Origin: Catenovulum sp. 2E275
Lineage (GTDB): Bacteria; Pseudomonadota; Gammaproteobacteria; Enterobacterales; Alteromonadaceae
NCBI RefSeq assembly: GCF_025515275.1
Contig: NZ_JAOPFU010000002.1
Coordinates: forward strand, 62,001 to 126,000
Length of the DNA stretch: 64,000 nt
Direction: 5' to 3'
Shown here: piece by piece, positions 56,499 to 64,000 of the stretch
Layout of the letters: each line of letters starts with the position of its first letter
Position numbering within the stretch: the first letter of the stretch is position 1
Notes under the pieces: model-generated
Told to the model about the DNA's origin: nothing
Database searches by the model: none
What the model saw: the letters and a program-made list of their open reading frames with translations, nothing else
Program-made: the position numbers and the translations under genes

Positions 56499-56522
56499 GG
56501 TTTTAATTCCCCCGGCCCACAA
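56499..56522 (+). repeat. Candidate attR: decayed copy of the tmRNA 3' end
   Basis: GGTTTTAATTCCCCCGGCCC-ACAA lines up with the tmRNA T-loop and 3' end GGTTCAAATCCCCCCGGCTC-CACCA at most positions with one base missing, and shares CCCCCGGC exactly. A further 12-base direct repeat AGCCTTTAAGCC lies outside it at 56548-56559 and inside the left end at 43873-43884. The match is imperfect, so the right boundary is tentative. Confidence 0.4.
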
Positions 56523-56938
56523 GCCTCACCAACACAGACCACTCTAGAGCCTTTAAGCCCAATGAAATCAAGGGTTTAACGATTAATAAAATTTCTCGTG
56601 CTTTTGTCTCAAGTAGGCTGAAATGGGCTTATTTATACCCATTTTTTGACGAAAATGACAATTTTCAACGAAAAAACCAGACCGATTTTACCCCACTTGA
56701 AGACCATCTTTTTCATGCTGTATTCAATGACTTACACCCTACTTTCAGCCACGAAATAAACAAAAAATATCAAAAAATAAAAGAAAACTTGGGCATTCAA
56801 CATGCCAATTTAATGCTGAATAACATTGATAAGGTGTTAAGAATAGGTGATTTAAACCTTTCGGAATCACTGGATAATTTAAAAAGCTTAGCTATCGAAA
56901 AAGCAAGGCTTATAAACTTAGCGCAAGAATCAGCGTAA
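56507..56938 (+). pseudogene. Open frame without a start codon, probable gene remnant
   Basis: A 143-codon frame is open from 56507 to the TAA at 56936-56938, but the first ATG lies far inside, at NLMLNNI. The product is hydrophilic and helical (for example GLTINKISRAFVSSRLKWAY and FHAVFNDLHPTFSHEINKKY). No family was recognised. It begins at the candidate attR, so it may be the 3' part of a chromosomal or older island gene cut by an insertion. Confidence 0.4.
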
Positions 56939-57037
56939 AAATTGAATCATGGATATCTATATGAAGTATTGGTCAATTTCAGCAAGCTGGTAAACTCATA
57001 GCTCTAGTTGATAACCCTGCACTAGAATAAACTTGTA
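56939..57037. other. End of the 56247-57037 stretch without an intact gene
   Basis: Between the RMF-like gene and the uracil-glycosylase-like gene about 790 bases hold only the hairpin at 56333, the candidate attR and the broken frame. A 62-codon ATG frame at 56391-56579 has no ribosome-binding site or recognisable content and is not called. These last bases show nothing more. Confidence 0.4.
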
Positions 57038-57871
57038 TTACAACTGTTCAAATAAAGCTTGTTGAGCTATCTCTCTATATTCTTTTCCTATTCGAGGTGT
57101 ATAGGAGGGATGAGGAGCTGTTACCACTTTTATTAAAGTGCCGTCGACTTCCACAAGCCCAACAGAAAATATAAATGCTACCTTACCTTTAACTTGATAA
57201 TGGCGAATTTGCATTAATTTTGAAGGATGTAGGCACCACTCAGTTGAAGTTGAACTATTTATACTTTTGGGAACAAGAATAACTTTTGGTTTGAAATATT
57301 CAATTATCAGGTTGTTTAACTCATACGAAAAGCTCAATGCTCGAGCTAACAAATCTGCGTCTAATTTTTTGAGTTCACCGGTAAAGGCTTTAAAGTTTTT
57401 ACTTCCCCAAGGCACAATATTCGCCATAAGAGTTTTATGTGCACCAAATTTTTTGTTTAATACCTCAGTATAAAACTGCCATTTGTTATTAGGCTTATTG
57501 ATAGGGTCCCAACAGGGATGCAATACTCCACTCTTATCTGCGTACGCTTCACTAAAGTTGTTATTTAACTGCTGATCTAAAAAACCATTAAAATGAGTTG
57601 GCAAAGCTGAGTCTAAAATAGCCTGTAGAGATCCAGGTACATTTGGATTGGATCCTAGCCATATTACTTCAACAGCCTGATTTTCAAGCTCTGTTAACAC
57701 TTTAGTTGTATTTGTCGTTTCAAATAATGACCCCCGAAAAGGAACAGAGTATGAGCCGGTACCTCTTTGTAAATTGTGATTTTCACTTCTTGATACAAAC
57801 TCGATAATTTTTGTATTTACAACATCAAAAATATTCAATGGATTATTCTCTTCAAAATAATAGTAAATCAC
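57038..57871 (-). CDS. Uracil-DNA-glycosylase-superfamily-like protein
   Basis: This 277-residue protein starts at GTG 57871 (MIYYYFEENNPLNIF). It has features of the uracil-DNA glycosylase fold: a motif-I-like VIWLGSNPNVPGS near residue 69, a middle LMANIVPWGSKNF, a hydrophobic strand PKVILVPKS, and a motif-II-like APHPSYTPR near the C-terminus (H254-P255-S256). I do not recognise the exact family, and the catalytic Asp of classical enzymes is not clear. It could act on damaged or modified bases. It lies between the candidate island end and the chromosomal genes, so it may be cargo. Confidence 0.5.
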   Translation of the reverse strand: MIYYYFEENNPLNIFDVVNTKIIEFVSRSENHNLQRGTGSYSVPFRGSLFETTNTTKVLTELENQAVEVIWLGSNPNVPGSLQAILDSALPTHFNGFLDQQLNNNFSEAYADKSGVLHPCWDPINKPNNKWQFYTEVLNKKFGAHKTLMANIVPWGSKNFKAFTGELKKLDADLLARALSFSYELNNLIIEYFKPKVILVPKSINSSTSTEWCLHPSKLMQIRHYQVKGKVAFIFSVGLVEVDGTLIKVVTAPHPSYTPRIGKEYREIAQQALFEQL

Positions 57872-58079
57872 TACAACTCAATAACCGAATGACTTACCTG
57901 ATTATTATCATAGTCGTCTATAATTATTAAAAATTATACATCTACCTCGCACGCGACCAATTTTAATAGTCTATGGATATTTCCCTATAAAACATACTTG
58001 GCAACAAGCGGTTGATTGCGAATGGCTAGTTGAAAACTTGCTAGATTGAAGTGTAAATACGTTAAATCAACATTCTTGA

Positions 58080-58451
58080 TTAACCCGAAAAAACCCTGTA
58101 ATGCGGATCTTTTAACCACTTTAAATTAGCATGATTTAATCCAAACCTTTCTGTGATCAATGCTCTATAGCCAGTATTTAGTTTAATTTTTTTGTCCGCA
58201 TACACCTTATAGGTATCGTCTGCCTTACAATATATAATTCTGCCTCTGGCTATTTCTTGATATTCACATCCAGCTAATTCAGGAAACATTGGTAAATAAA
58301 CTAAATGTTGCTCCCATTCAACAAAATGACTATAACCGCAGTCTATAATCCCAAGACTATCTGCAGATAGCAGAGTAACAGAAATAGATTTAGCAATAAC
58401 AGAAGATTTGTATAACCAAAAAATACCGATTTCAGGTTGCTTATTTTGCAT
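58080..58451 (-). CDS. Small conserved-looking protein of unknown function
   Basis: This 123-residue protein is not recognised. It starts MQNKQPEIGIFWLYKSSVIA and contains GYSHFVEWEQHLVYLPMFPE, then ARGRIIYCKADDTYKVYADK and a C-terminal HANLKWLKDPHYRVFSG. It is soluble, with mixed alpha/beta character and no cysteine pair suggesting a metal site. It has its own ATG about 140 bases before the formate/nitrite channel gene, which runs the same way. It may be chromosomal rather than island cargo. Confidence 0.6.
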   Translation of the reverse strand: MQNKQPEIGIFWLYKSSVIAKSISVTLLSADSLGIIDCGYSHFVEWEQHLVYLPMFPELAGCEYQEIARGRIIYCKADDTYKVYADKKIKLNTGYRALITERFGLNHANLKWLKDPHYRVFSG

Positions 58452-58590
58452 TGTAAAATCATCATGAATTAATTTTATACCACTAGTTTTTTGACGATTT
58501 ACAACCCTTTTAAGTCAATACCTCATACAATAAAAACTTAAATTTCGCACCTAAACAACCTTTATGACAGTGCACAATAGCTAATTCGAA

Positions 58591-59523
58591 TCAATCAGTT
58601 CTTTGTAGCTTACGAATATGGCTGTAATTTAATAATGCAACAAAGATACTGCCGCCAATGGCATTACCAATTAACATAATGCCAATTGTTCTAATAATTC
58701 CTAACAATTCAAATTGTTCGGTTGTTAGGTAAGCAACTATTAGTTCAACGGTTCCTGCAATTGAGTGATGTAAGCCACCTAACCCAATTGCAAAAGTCAC
58801 TATATAAATGCATAAAATTTGGCTGCTAGTTGAGTGTGTTGATAGTGTTAACCATGCCCCTAAGGCCATTAACCAACCGGCTAAAATCGCGCTAATAATT
58901 AAAGTTGCGAAAGGAAACTGAACGATATGTTCTGCAATAATGGCATATCCATCTTTTGCATGAATCACGGGTTCTGCCATCGCCAGCATGCTGGCGCTTA
59001 AAACACCGCCCAATAAATTGCCCAGTATTACAACGCCCCATAGCCTAAACATACTTAAGTAACTGTTTTTTCCATCCAAAACCGGATAAAACGCGGTTGC
59101 TGTATGCTCGGTAAATAATTGTGATCGGCTTAAAATAACAAGGATAAATCCGAGCGGGTAAACCAGTGCAACAAATATTTTATTAAATCCGGATAAATCA
59201 CCGGTTAAACTCGCCATAATTCCGACTAACATGACGGTAAAACAAATAATCATACCTGCGGCAACTGACGATAATAGTAAAGATAAATAAGGACGGGCGT
59301 GTTGTAATTCTCCCTCTTCTATCGCTTTTTGTAATATATCATCTGGGTGACGAAACGTTTCATCGGTTCTTTTGACAATAACTGAGGTATAACTTTTTGA
59401 TTCCTGAGCACGCTCTTTAGTGCGTTCAACTTGTGGGCCTGCACTTAATATTTCACCATCTGTTGAGATGATTTTTTTGTCTGAATCCGGCTGCTCTGAT
59501 TTATTCTCAGGTATTTTATTCAT
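58591..59523 (-). CDS. Formate/nitrite transporter family channel (YfdC-like)
   Basis: This is a 310-residue FNT-family protein. A charged cytoplasmic tail of about 80 residues precedes six membrane helices (about 85-300). Family features are LVYPLGFILVILSRSQLFTE, LWGVVILGNLLGG, GLGGLHHSIAGTVE and the end NAIGGSIFVALLNYSHIRKL. The long charged N-terminus and the final helix resemble YfdC rather than FocA/NirC. The substrate is not predictable. It is followed downstream by the small orphan gene at 58080-58451. Confidence 0.88.
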   Translation of the reverse strand: MNKIPENKSEQPDSDKKIISTDGEILSAGPQVERTKERAQESKSYTSVIVKRTDETFRHPDDILQKAIEEGELQHARPYLSLLLSSVAAGMIICFTVMLVGIMASLTGDLSGFNKIFVALVYPLGFILVILSRSQLFTEHTATAFYPVLDGKNSYLSMFRLWGVVILGNLLGGVLSASMLAMAEPVIHAKDGYAIIAEHIVQFPFATLIISAILAGWLMALGAWLTLSTHSTSSQILCIYIVTFAIGLGGLHHSIAGTVELIVAYLTTEQFELLGIIRTIGIMLIGNAIGGSIFVALLNYSHIRKLQRTD

Positions 59524-59588
59524 ATTCCCTCACAGATTTACGCTCGTTTAAAAATAAGATTAGTGATGCCACTCAAATAAGTAAAAAC

Positions 59589-60203
59589 TTACATTTTTCC
59601 TGCCTGTCCTTTGCCTAAGCCGGCACTAATTGCAATTTGAATAGCTTCAGCCGGTTTCATATCAATTGATGTAACACAATCTTTAGGCACAACAATCATA
59701 TAACCGCCTACGTTGTACGCCATAGGTAAAAATACGGATACGTGATCATCCGGCATTACACTGGTGAGTTTGTCATTATTATTGTCGCTGTTTTTATCAC
59801 GACGTTTGGTCACTATCCCAATCAGTTTCATTTGACTGCTAGGCATAGTCACTAAAACGACAGACTCGTCAGCAAAATCTTTACCCTGCATCATATCGAA
59901 TAAGTCATTAATTGTGCCGTAAAGGTTACGTAGCAGCGGCATTTTATTCATTAACCGGCCCGGTAAACGCCAGATCGCATCTAACATTGTCCAGCGCGAG
60001 GTAAATCCAATTAATACTGCAATTAATAAAAAGCTGATAAACGCTAGCCCCGGAAAATAATAAGTTTCGCCTAAAGCCATTATCCAAACTGGGCTTAATG
60101 CAGTTTCTATGGTAATTAATAACCAGTGGATCAACATAATGGTGACAATAATTGGCAGGAGAATAGCGAATCCTTTAAGTAAAGATTCAAAAACAAATTT
60201 CAT
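59589..60203 (-). CDS. DUF502 family inner-membrane protein
   Basis: This 204-residue protein has two N-terminal membrane helices (about 8-28 and 50-73) and the DUF502 pattern: GFAILLPIIVTIMLIHWLL, then MPLLRNLYGTINDLFDMMQ and AYNVGGYMIVVPKDCV. The function of the family is unknown. It runs in the same direction as the downstream channel gene, with 65 bases between them. Confidence 0.88.
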   Translation of the reverse strand: MKFVFESLLKGFAILLPIIVTIMLIHWLLITIETALSPVWIMALGETYYFPGLAFISFLLIAVLIGFTSRWTMLDAIWRLPGRLMNKMPLLRNLYGTINDLFDMMQGKDFADESVVLVTMPSSQMKLIGIVTKRRDKNSDNNNDKLTSVMPDDHVSVFLPMAYNVGGYMIVVPKDCVTSIDMKPAEAIQIAISAGLGKGQAGKM

Positions 60204-60260
60204 GGGCTGGCAGTCCTTATTTTGTATTAATCTTTAAGCAGTTTACTTTAACAGAAAAAA

Positions 60261-60989
60261 TTATTCCCAAATATCAGCCAGATAAATTTGTTCTTTTTGT
60301 GTGTAGGCAATCTGGGCTTGTAATAGCTCAGCGCAAGCTAAAGCATCGGTTAATGCATGATGAGGTTTATAATAAGGTAGATGATAGCGGTTTCTGGCAT
60401 CACTCAACCTTAAAGATACAGCTTGTTTGCCTTTTAATTTATCCCACCAGCTAAGCGGTCTATAACGACAAATTTTAGCTTCAAGGCTCATAGTATCAAT
60501 CACCGGAAACTGAATTCCCTCGTTTATTCGGTGGATAAATGCACGTTTTAAAAATGACTTTTCAATATTCGCATAATGCGCAACCACTATCTTCCCACTT
60601 ATTTCGGTTAAAAACTCATCCAAAATAAAACTTAAATCTTGAGCTGTTTCAATTTCTGAATGGGTAATCCCGTGGATCACAACAGAGTTGTCGTTTAATT
60701 GGCTAACCGGCTTTACAACCCAATATTTTGCCTGACTCAAAAAAATGCGTTTACTGGTAAAAGGCACTAAACCAATGCTCACAATTGAATGTTTATTCAC
60801 ATCTAGTCCGGTTGTTTCTAAATCCAGCGCAACCATTTGAACTTGCTCTAACGGCGTGTCGGGGAGTTGGCATCCAGCCTGATAAAAGGCTTTTAGCGCA
60901 GGGTAAGCCGCATTAGCAGCTTGCTCACAATAAAACGCTGGCCAGTCTGTAACCGAATGTTCTAGTTTGTTTTTTTCAAGATAAAACAT
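60261..60989 (-). CDS. DnaQ-like 3'-5' exonuclease
   Basis: This is a 242-residue exonuclease of the DEDDh type: ALDLETTGLDVNKHS (first Asp/Glu), SVVIHGITHSEIETA, and HHALTDALACAELLQ near the C-terminus. It resembles the epsilon-like exonuclease commonly placed next to cNMP/CBS/DUF294 genes. Its start follows the DUF294 stop by five bases, so the two form one transcript. It may trim DNA or RNA or act on nucleotides; the substrate is not shown by the sequence. Confidence 0.88.
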   Translation of the reverse strand: MFYLEKNKLEHSVTDWPAFYCEQAANAAYPALKAFYQAGCQLPDTPLEQVQMVALDLETTGLDVNKHSIVSIGLVPFTSKRIFLSQAKYWVVKPVSQLNDNSVVIHGITHSEIETAQDLSFILDEFLTEISGKIVVAHYANIEKSFLKRAFIHRINEGIQFPVIDTMSLEAKICRYRPLSWWDKLKGKQAVSLRLSDARNRYHLPYYKPHHALTDALACAELLQAQIAYTQKEQIYLADIWE

Positions 60990-60994
60990 AAAGG

Positions 60995-62857
60995 TTAACT
61001 AGCTCTGCCCGGCTGATACTTAAAGCGTAAAAACTTTTGAGCATCACTCACAATCTGAAATGCATCTTTTAAATTTTTGCGCTCAAAAGCAGATAATGCT
61101 TCCGGCTCTATATTATTATCCGGCTCGTTTTCCAGTTCTAAATCCTGTGCCTGATATTTAATCCGCACAATCGAAATTAGCTCAAGCGCATCGCGTAAAT
61201 CTTCGGCGCGACCATTGGGTAATAATTTGCTTTCAATAATATCATCCAACCGTTCAAACGAGTTGTGCGCTTTTGAGCCAATCGCCAATGCATGTACCCG
61301 AATCATATCAACCAAAGGTGCTGTACCTCTGCGTTTGATATTAATGGAGTTACTTTGTTTGCCGTCTTTTTCCATCACAAATTCGCGGAAAAAGCCAAGC
61401 GGCGGAGTGCGCAAAATAGCATTGCGCGCCATACAAGCTAAAAATCGGCTGTTTGCTTTAGCTTTATAGCGAATAAGCTGATTAAGTTGTTTGACTAATC
61501 CACTTTTGCCATAAACTGGCTGTAAATCAAAAAAAATGGCTGCATTTAATAAAAATTCCGGTGTGGGTTGATCAATCCACTGACTAAAATATTGTTGCCA
61601 AACTTTTAAAGGTTGTCGCCATTTAGGATTACTTGCCATAATCTCGCCTGTGCAATAGCTGTAGCCACAAGCGGCCAAACCGTCACAAACAAATTTGCCT
61701 AATTGAGCAAAATACTCGCCGTGCAACGATGGCTGATAATTATCATCAAAAATAAACGCATTATCCTGATCTGTCACGATTAACTGCTCTTCGCGCGCCA
61801 TAGATCCCATAGCAACAAAACAATACTCAACCGGAGCAGGCCCAAGTTGGGCTTCGCCAAGCTCTAATAATCTTTGTTTAAAGCTGCGTCCAATCACCGC
61901 CATAGCACCGCCGATCATTCGAGAATTGGCATCTTCCCTTACCATACGGACAAAACAAGCCCGTACATCCGCTTTTAAACTCACCAATTCATCCAGCGTT
62001 TGGGCTTTAAAAATACTACTGACCACAAATAAGCTGTTTTGGGTTTCATAGCGAATAATATCTGGCAAGGTAATAATCCCAATTGCCGAGCCTTGTTTTA
62101 ATACTGGTAAATGGTGCACATTATGGCGCAGCATTAGTAGCATAGCTTCAAAGACTTGCTGGTTATGCTCTACCGAAAATACCCGTGGTGACATAATTTG
62201 GTTTACCGGTGTATCCAGCGCAAGGCCTGGCGTTAATAACCGATCACGTAAATCTGTATTGGTGACAATGCCGCAAATTTGGCTTTGTAAATCTGTGATA
62301 AGCAAACAGGATATGCCGTTTTCACTCATCTTAATAGCCGCTTGATGAGCTGTGGCAGTTTCGGTGATAGACAAAACATTGGGCGTTAATAAAACTTTAA
62401 CTGAGGCTGTCATGAGTTGATTGGCATCTTCCCGCTGCGAAACCGAATGACGCAAGCGGCTGCGATCTTCTACCTCAACCACATCAGAAAAATACTCATA
62501 AGAATCAAATAATTCACTAAAAACCGCTTTGGGTAATAAATAAATTAAACAATCTTCCAATGCAATTACTGGAAAACGACTTGGCCGGTTTTGCAATAAG
62601 CTCACCTCACCAAAATACCCGCCTTCACTTAACCGATTGTATAATTCGCCACTTCGCCGATAAACCTCAACCGAGCCACTACGAATCACATGCCATGTAT
62701 CTAATAACTGGCCTAATTCAACTATCTGACTACCGGCTTTGTAATAAGCGACATCCATATTAGATGCCGCTTGTTCGAGTGCTTGTTGTGGTAGCTGATC
62801 AAATGGCGGATGTGCCTGTAAAAAATTAAGCAAATCGATTTTTTCAGCTGACAACAT
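60995..62857 (-). CDS. cNMP-binding/CBS/DUF294 nucleotidyltransferase-like protein
   Basis: This 620-residue regulator-like protein has a cyclic-nucleotide-binding domain (about 10-130), a pair of CBS domains (about 155-280, with CGIVTNTDLRDRLL and IGIITLPDIIRYE), a DUF294 nucleotidyltransferase-like domain (about 300-450, with GSMAREEQLIVTDQDNAFIF) and a DUF294 C-terminal domain. It is related to GlnD-type enzymes but lacks the other GlnD parts. The BCCT transporter gene lies five bases upstream and the exonuclease gene five bases downstream, so the three appear to form one operon. Confidence 0.92.
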   Translation of the reverse strand: MLSAEKIDLLNFLQAHPPFDQLPQQALEQAASNMDVAYYKAGSQIVELGQLLDTWHVIRSGSVEVYRRSGELYNRLSEGGYFGEVSLLQNRPSRFPVIALEDCLIYLLPKAVFSELFDSYEYFSDVVEVEDRSRLRHSVSQREDANQLMTASVKVLLTPNVLSITETATAHQAAIKMSENGISCLLITDLQSQICGIVTNTDLRDRLLTPGLALDTPVNQIMSPRVFSVEHNQQVFEAMLLMLRHNVHHLPVLKQGSAIGIITLPDIIRYETQNSLFVVSSIFKAQTLDELVSLKADVRACFVRMVREDANSRMIGGAMAVIGRSFKQRLLELGEAQLGPAPVEYCFVAMGSMAREEQLIVTDQDNAFIFDDNYQPSLHGEYFAQLGKFVCDGLAACGYSYCTGEIMASNPKWRQPLKVWQQYFSQWIDQPTPEFLLNAAIFFDLQPVYGKSGLVKQLNQLIRYKAKANSRFLACMARNAILRTPPLGFFREFVMEKDGKQSNSINIKRRGTAPLVDMIRVHALAIGSKAHNSFERLDDIIESKLLPNGRAEDLRDALELISIVRIKYQAQDLELENEPDNNIEPEALSAFERKNLKDAFQIVSDAQKFLRFKYQPGRAS

Positions 62858-62862
62858 ATTTA

Positions 62863-64000
62863 TTAACCTCTGGGTTCAGACATTAAACCTTTAATCATAG
62901 AAAAAGTGGCAATTAATAAGACTATGGTAAAGGGTAAACCGGTTGAAACGGCCATAGCTTGCAGCGCAACCAAACCGCCGCCTAAAATTAATGCAATGGC
63001 GACCAACCCTTCAAAAGTACACCAAAATACACGCTGTGGCGTAGGTGCATCCACTTTACCACCTGCGGCAATCACATCGATCACTAAAGAGCCAGAATCA
63101 GACGAAGTCACAAAAAATACAATAACCAAGACAATTGCAATAAATGAGGTGATCACAGCTAACGGCAAATCATCCAACATATAAAATAATTGTAAAGGTA
63201 ATTCTGCTTCGGCTACGGCTTTATACCCCTGAACTGCATATTGCTCAATGGCAACTCCGCCAAATACACTCATCCACAATACACAAGCAAGCGATGGTAC
63301 CAATAACACAGAAATAATAAACTCACGCACACTTCTACCACGCGAGACCCGCGCGATAAACATGCCAACAAACGGACACCAAGAGATCCACCATGCCCAA
63401 TAAAACGCACTCCATCCAGAAACAAAATTAGTATCTTCACGCCCAACCGGATTTGAAAGCGCCGGTAAATATTCAAGGTAAGCCAGCAAGTTATGGCCAA
63501 CCCCAGACAAAATAACAAACGTAGGGCCAACCACAATCACAAAAATGAGTAATGCAACTGCCAGTACCATATTGATTTCAGATAATTTTTTAACCCCGGC
63601 ATCTAACCCTGCAACCACAGAAAATAGCGCAATTGCAGTAATCCCAATCACTAAAATAATTTGTGTGGTTGTCCCTTGTGGAATATCAAACAAATAATTA
63701 AGCCCGGATGCAGCTTGCGATGCGCCATAACCTAACGACGTCGCTAAACCAAATAAAGTCGCCAGCACAGCTAATAAATCAATAATATGTCCCGGCCAAC
63801 CCCAAACTCTTTCCCCTAACACAGGGTAAAATACCGAGCGAATAGTGAGTGGCAAACCTTTATTAAACGAAAACAACGCCAAGCCTAAAGCCATAATCGC
63901 GTAAATAGCCCAAGGGTGCAGCGCCCAATGATAAATAGTGGCCGCCATGCCTAAATCTTTTGCGGCTTGAATATCATTAGCAGCGGCACCAAGGGGTGCC
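62863..64000 (-). CDS. BCCT family transporter, C-terminal part (cut by window end)
   Basis: The frame is open through base 64000, so the gene starts outside the window. An internal ATG at 63948 is not the start. The visible ~378 residues include FHWGLHPWAI-like HWALHPWAIYAI, the signature GWSAFYWAWWISWCPFVGM followed by FIARVSRGRSVREF, and several membrane helices. BCCT proteins take up betaine, choline or carnitine, usually with sodium. The substrate cannot be told. It runs directly into the DUF294 gene (five bases), suggesting a regulatory link. Confidence 0.93.
   Translation of the reverse strand, partial: APLGAAANDIQAAKDLGMAATIYHWALHPWAIYAIMALGLALFSFNKGLPLTIRSVFYPVLGERVWGWPGHIIDLLAVLATLFGLATSLGYGASQAASGLNYLFDIPQGTTTQIILVIGITAIALFSVVAGLDAGVKKLSEINMVLAVALLIFVIVVGPTFVILSGVGHNLLAYLEYLPALSNPVGREDTNFVSGWSAFYWAWWISWCPFVGMFIARVSRGRSVREFIISVLLVPSLACVLWMSVFGGVAIEQYAVQGYKAVAEAELPLQLFYMLDDLPLAVITSFIAIVLVIVFFVTSSDSGSLVIDVIAAGGKVDAPTPQRVFWCTFEGLVAIALILGGGLVALQAMAVSTGLPFTIVLLIATFSMIKGLMSEPRG

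Larger units (their letters stand above)
43813..56522. mobile_element. Integrative genomic island at the ssrA 3' end (satellite/plasmid-like)
   Basis: The left end is the tmRNA 3' end, followed at once by integrase arm-type repeats and a tyrosine integrase. Then come AlpA, a Toprim/DUF927 replication protein, an origin-like repeat region, an antiterminator-like gene, a resolvase and cargo. No capsid, tail, terminase or conjugation gene was seen. The right end is set tentatively at a decayed copy of the tmRNA 3' end (56499-56522). If that is wrong, the island could extend to about 58.5 kb, where clear chromosomal genes resume. Confidence 0.8.

Noticed and set aside
56391-56579. 62-codon frame near the island right end
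   Set aside because: No ribosome-binding site, no recognisable motif, and it runs through the candidate attR.

Overview
The window is AT-rich DNA from a marine-type gammaproteobacterium, most likely of the Alteromonadales. This is inferred from the pdhR-aceE-aceF-lpd order, the yejABEF transporter, MutH and RlmA, PdhR and MetJ operators, and a tmRNA with the tag ANDETYALAA. No rRNA or ordinary tRNA gene was seen. One RNA gene, ssrA (tmRNA), lies at 43457-43822.

Layout. 1-3100: a LysR regulator cut by the window edge, an HPP membrane protein, and an Xre/RES toxin-antitoxin pair followed by a GFA-family gene. 3161-10210: the pyruvate dehydrogenase locus, with a perfect palindromic PdhR box and a perfect FNR-type box upstream of pdhR. 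10341-18292: a class V aminotransferase, metK behind tandem MetJ boxes, sprT, a SapC-family gene, rlmA, mutH, an HDOD gene and pabA. 18377-24003: the yejABEF peptide/microcin C-type ABC importer. 24290-31663: signalling genes (a GGDEF protein convergent with a small periplasmic binding protein and an outer-membrane barrel; a chemoreceptor; cheX) plus trpS and yjbQ. 32018-43376: DUF1289, OsmC, a Cys/Met-metabolism PLP enzyme, an ECF sigma/ChrR pair, ComFB, a YbaM-type small protein, a TonB receptor, YgiQ and a secreted metzincin protease with a sorting tail.

A genomic island begins at the 3' end of ssrA. It carries a P4-type tyrosine integrase with repeated arm-type sites, an AlpA regulator, a large Toprim/DUF927 replication protein, and a 1.3-kb non-coding origin-like region. 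That region holds a perfect 26-bp inverted repeat, four 49-bp tandem repeats and a strong palindrome. Next come an antiterminator-Q-like gene and a serine resolvase, then cargo. The cargo includes an unusual two-gene unit at 53229-55450: a diverged NdpA/YejK-like nucleoid protein overlapping a protein with two C-terminal membrane helices. No phage structural genes were seen, so the island looks like a satellite or plasmid-like integrative element. A decayed copy of the tmRNA 3' end at about 56499-56522 is a candidate right end.

Beyond it lie a broken reading frame, a uracil-DNA-glycosylase-like protein and a small orphan. Chromosomal housekeeping then resumes: a formate/nitrite-type channel, DUF502, a DnaQ-like exonuclease, a cNMP/CBS/DUF294 protein and a BCCT transporter cut by the window end.

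The best candidate for an undescribed system is the NdpA-like plus membrane-protein pair; a defence role for it is inference only. The origin-like repeat region is the strongest structural finding.
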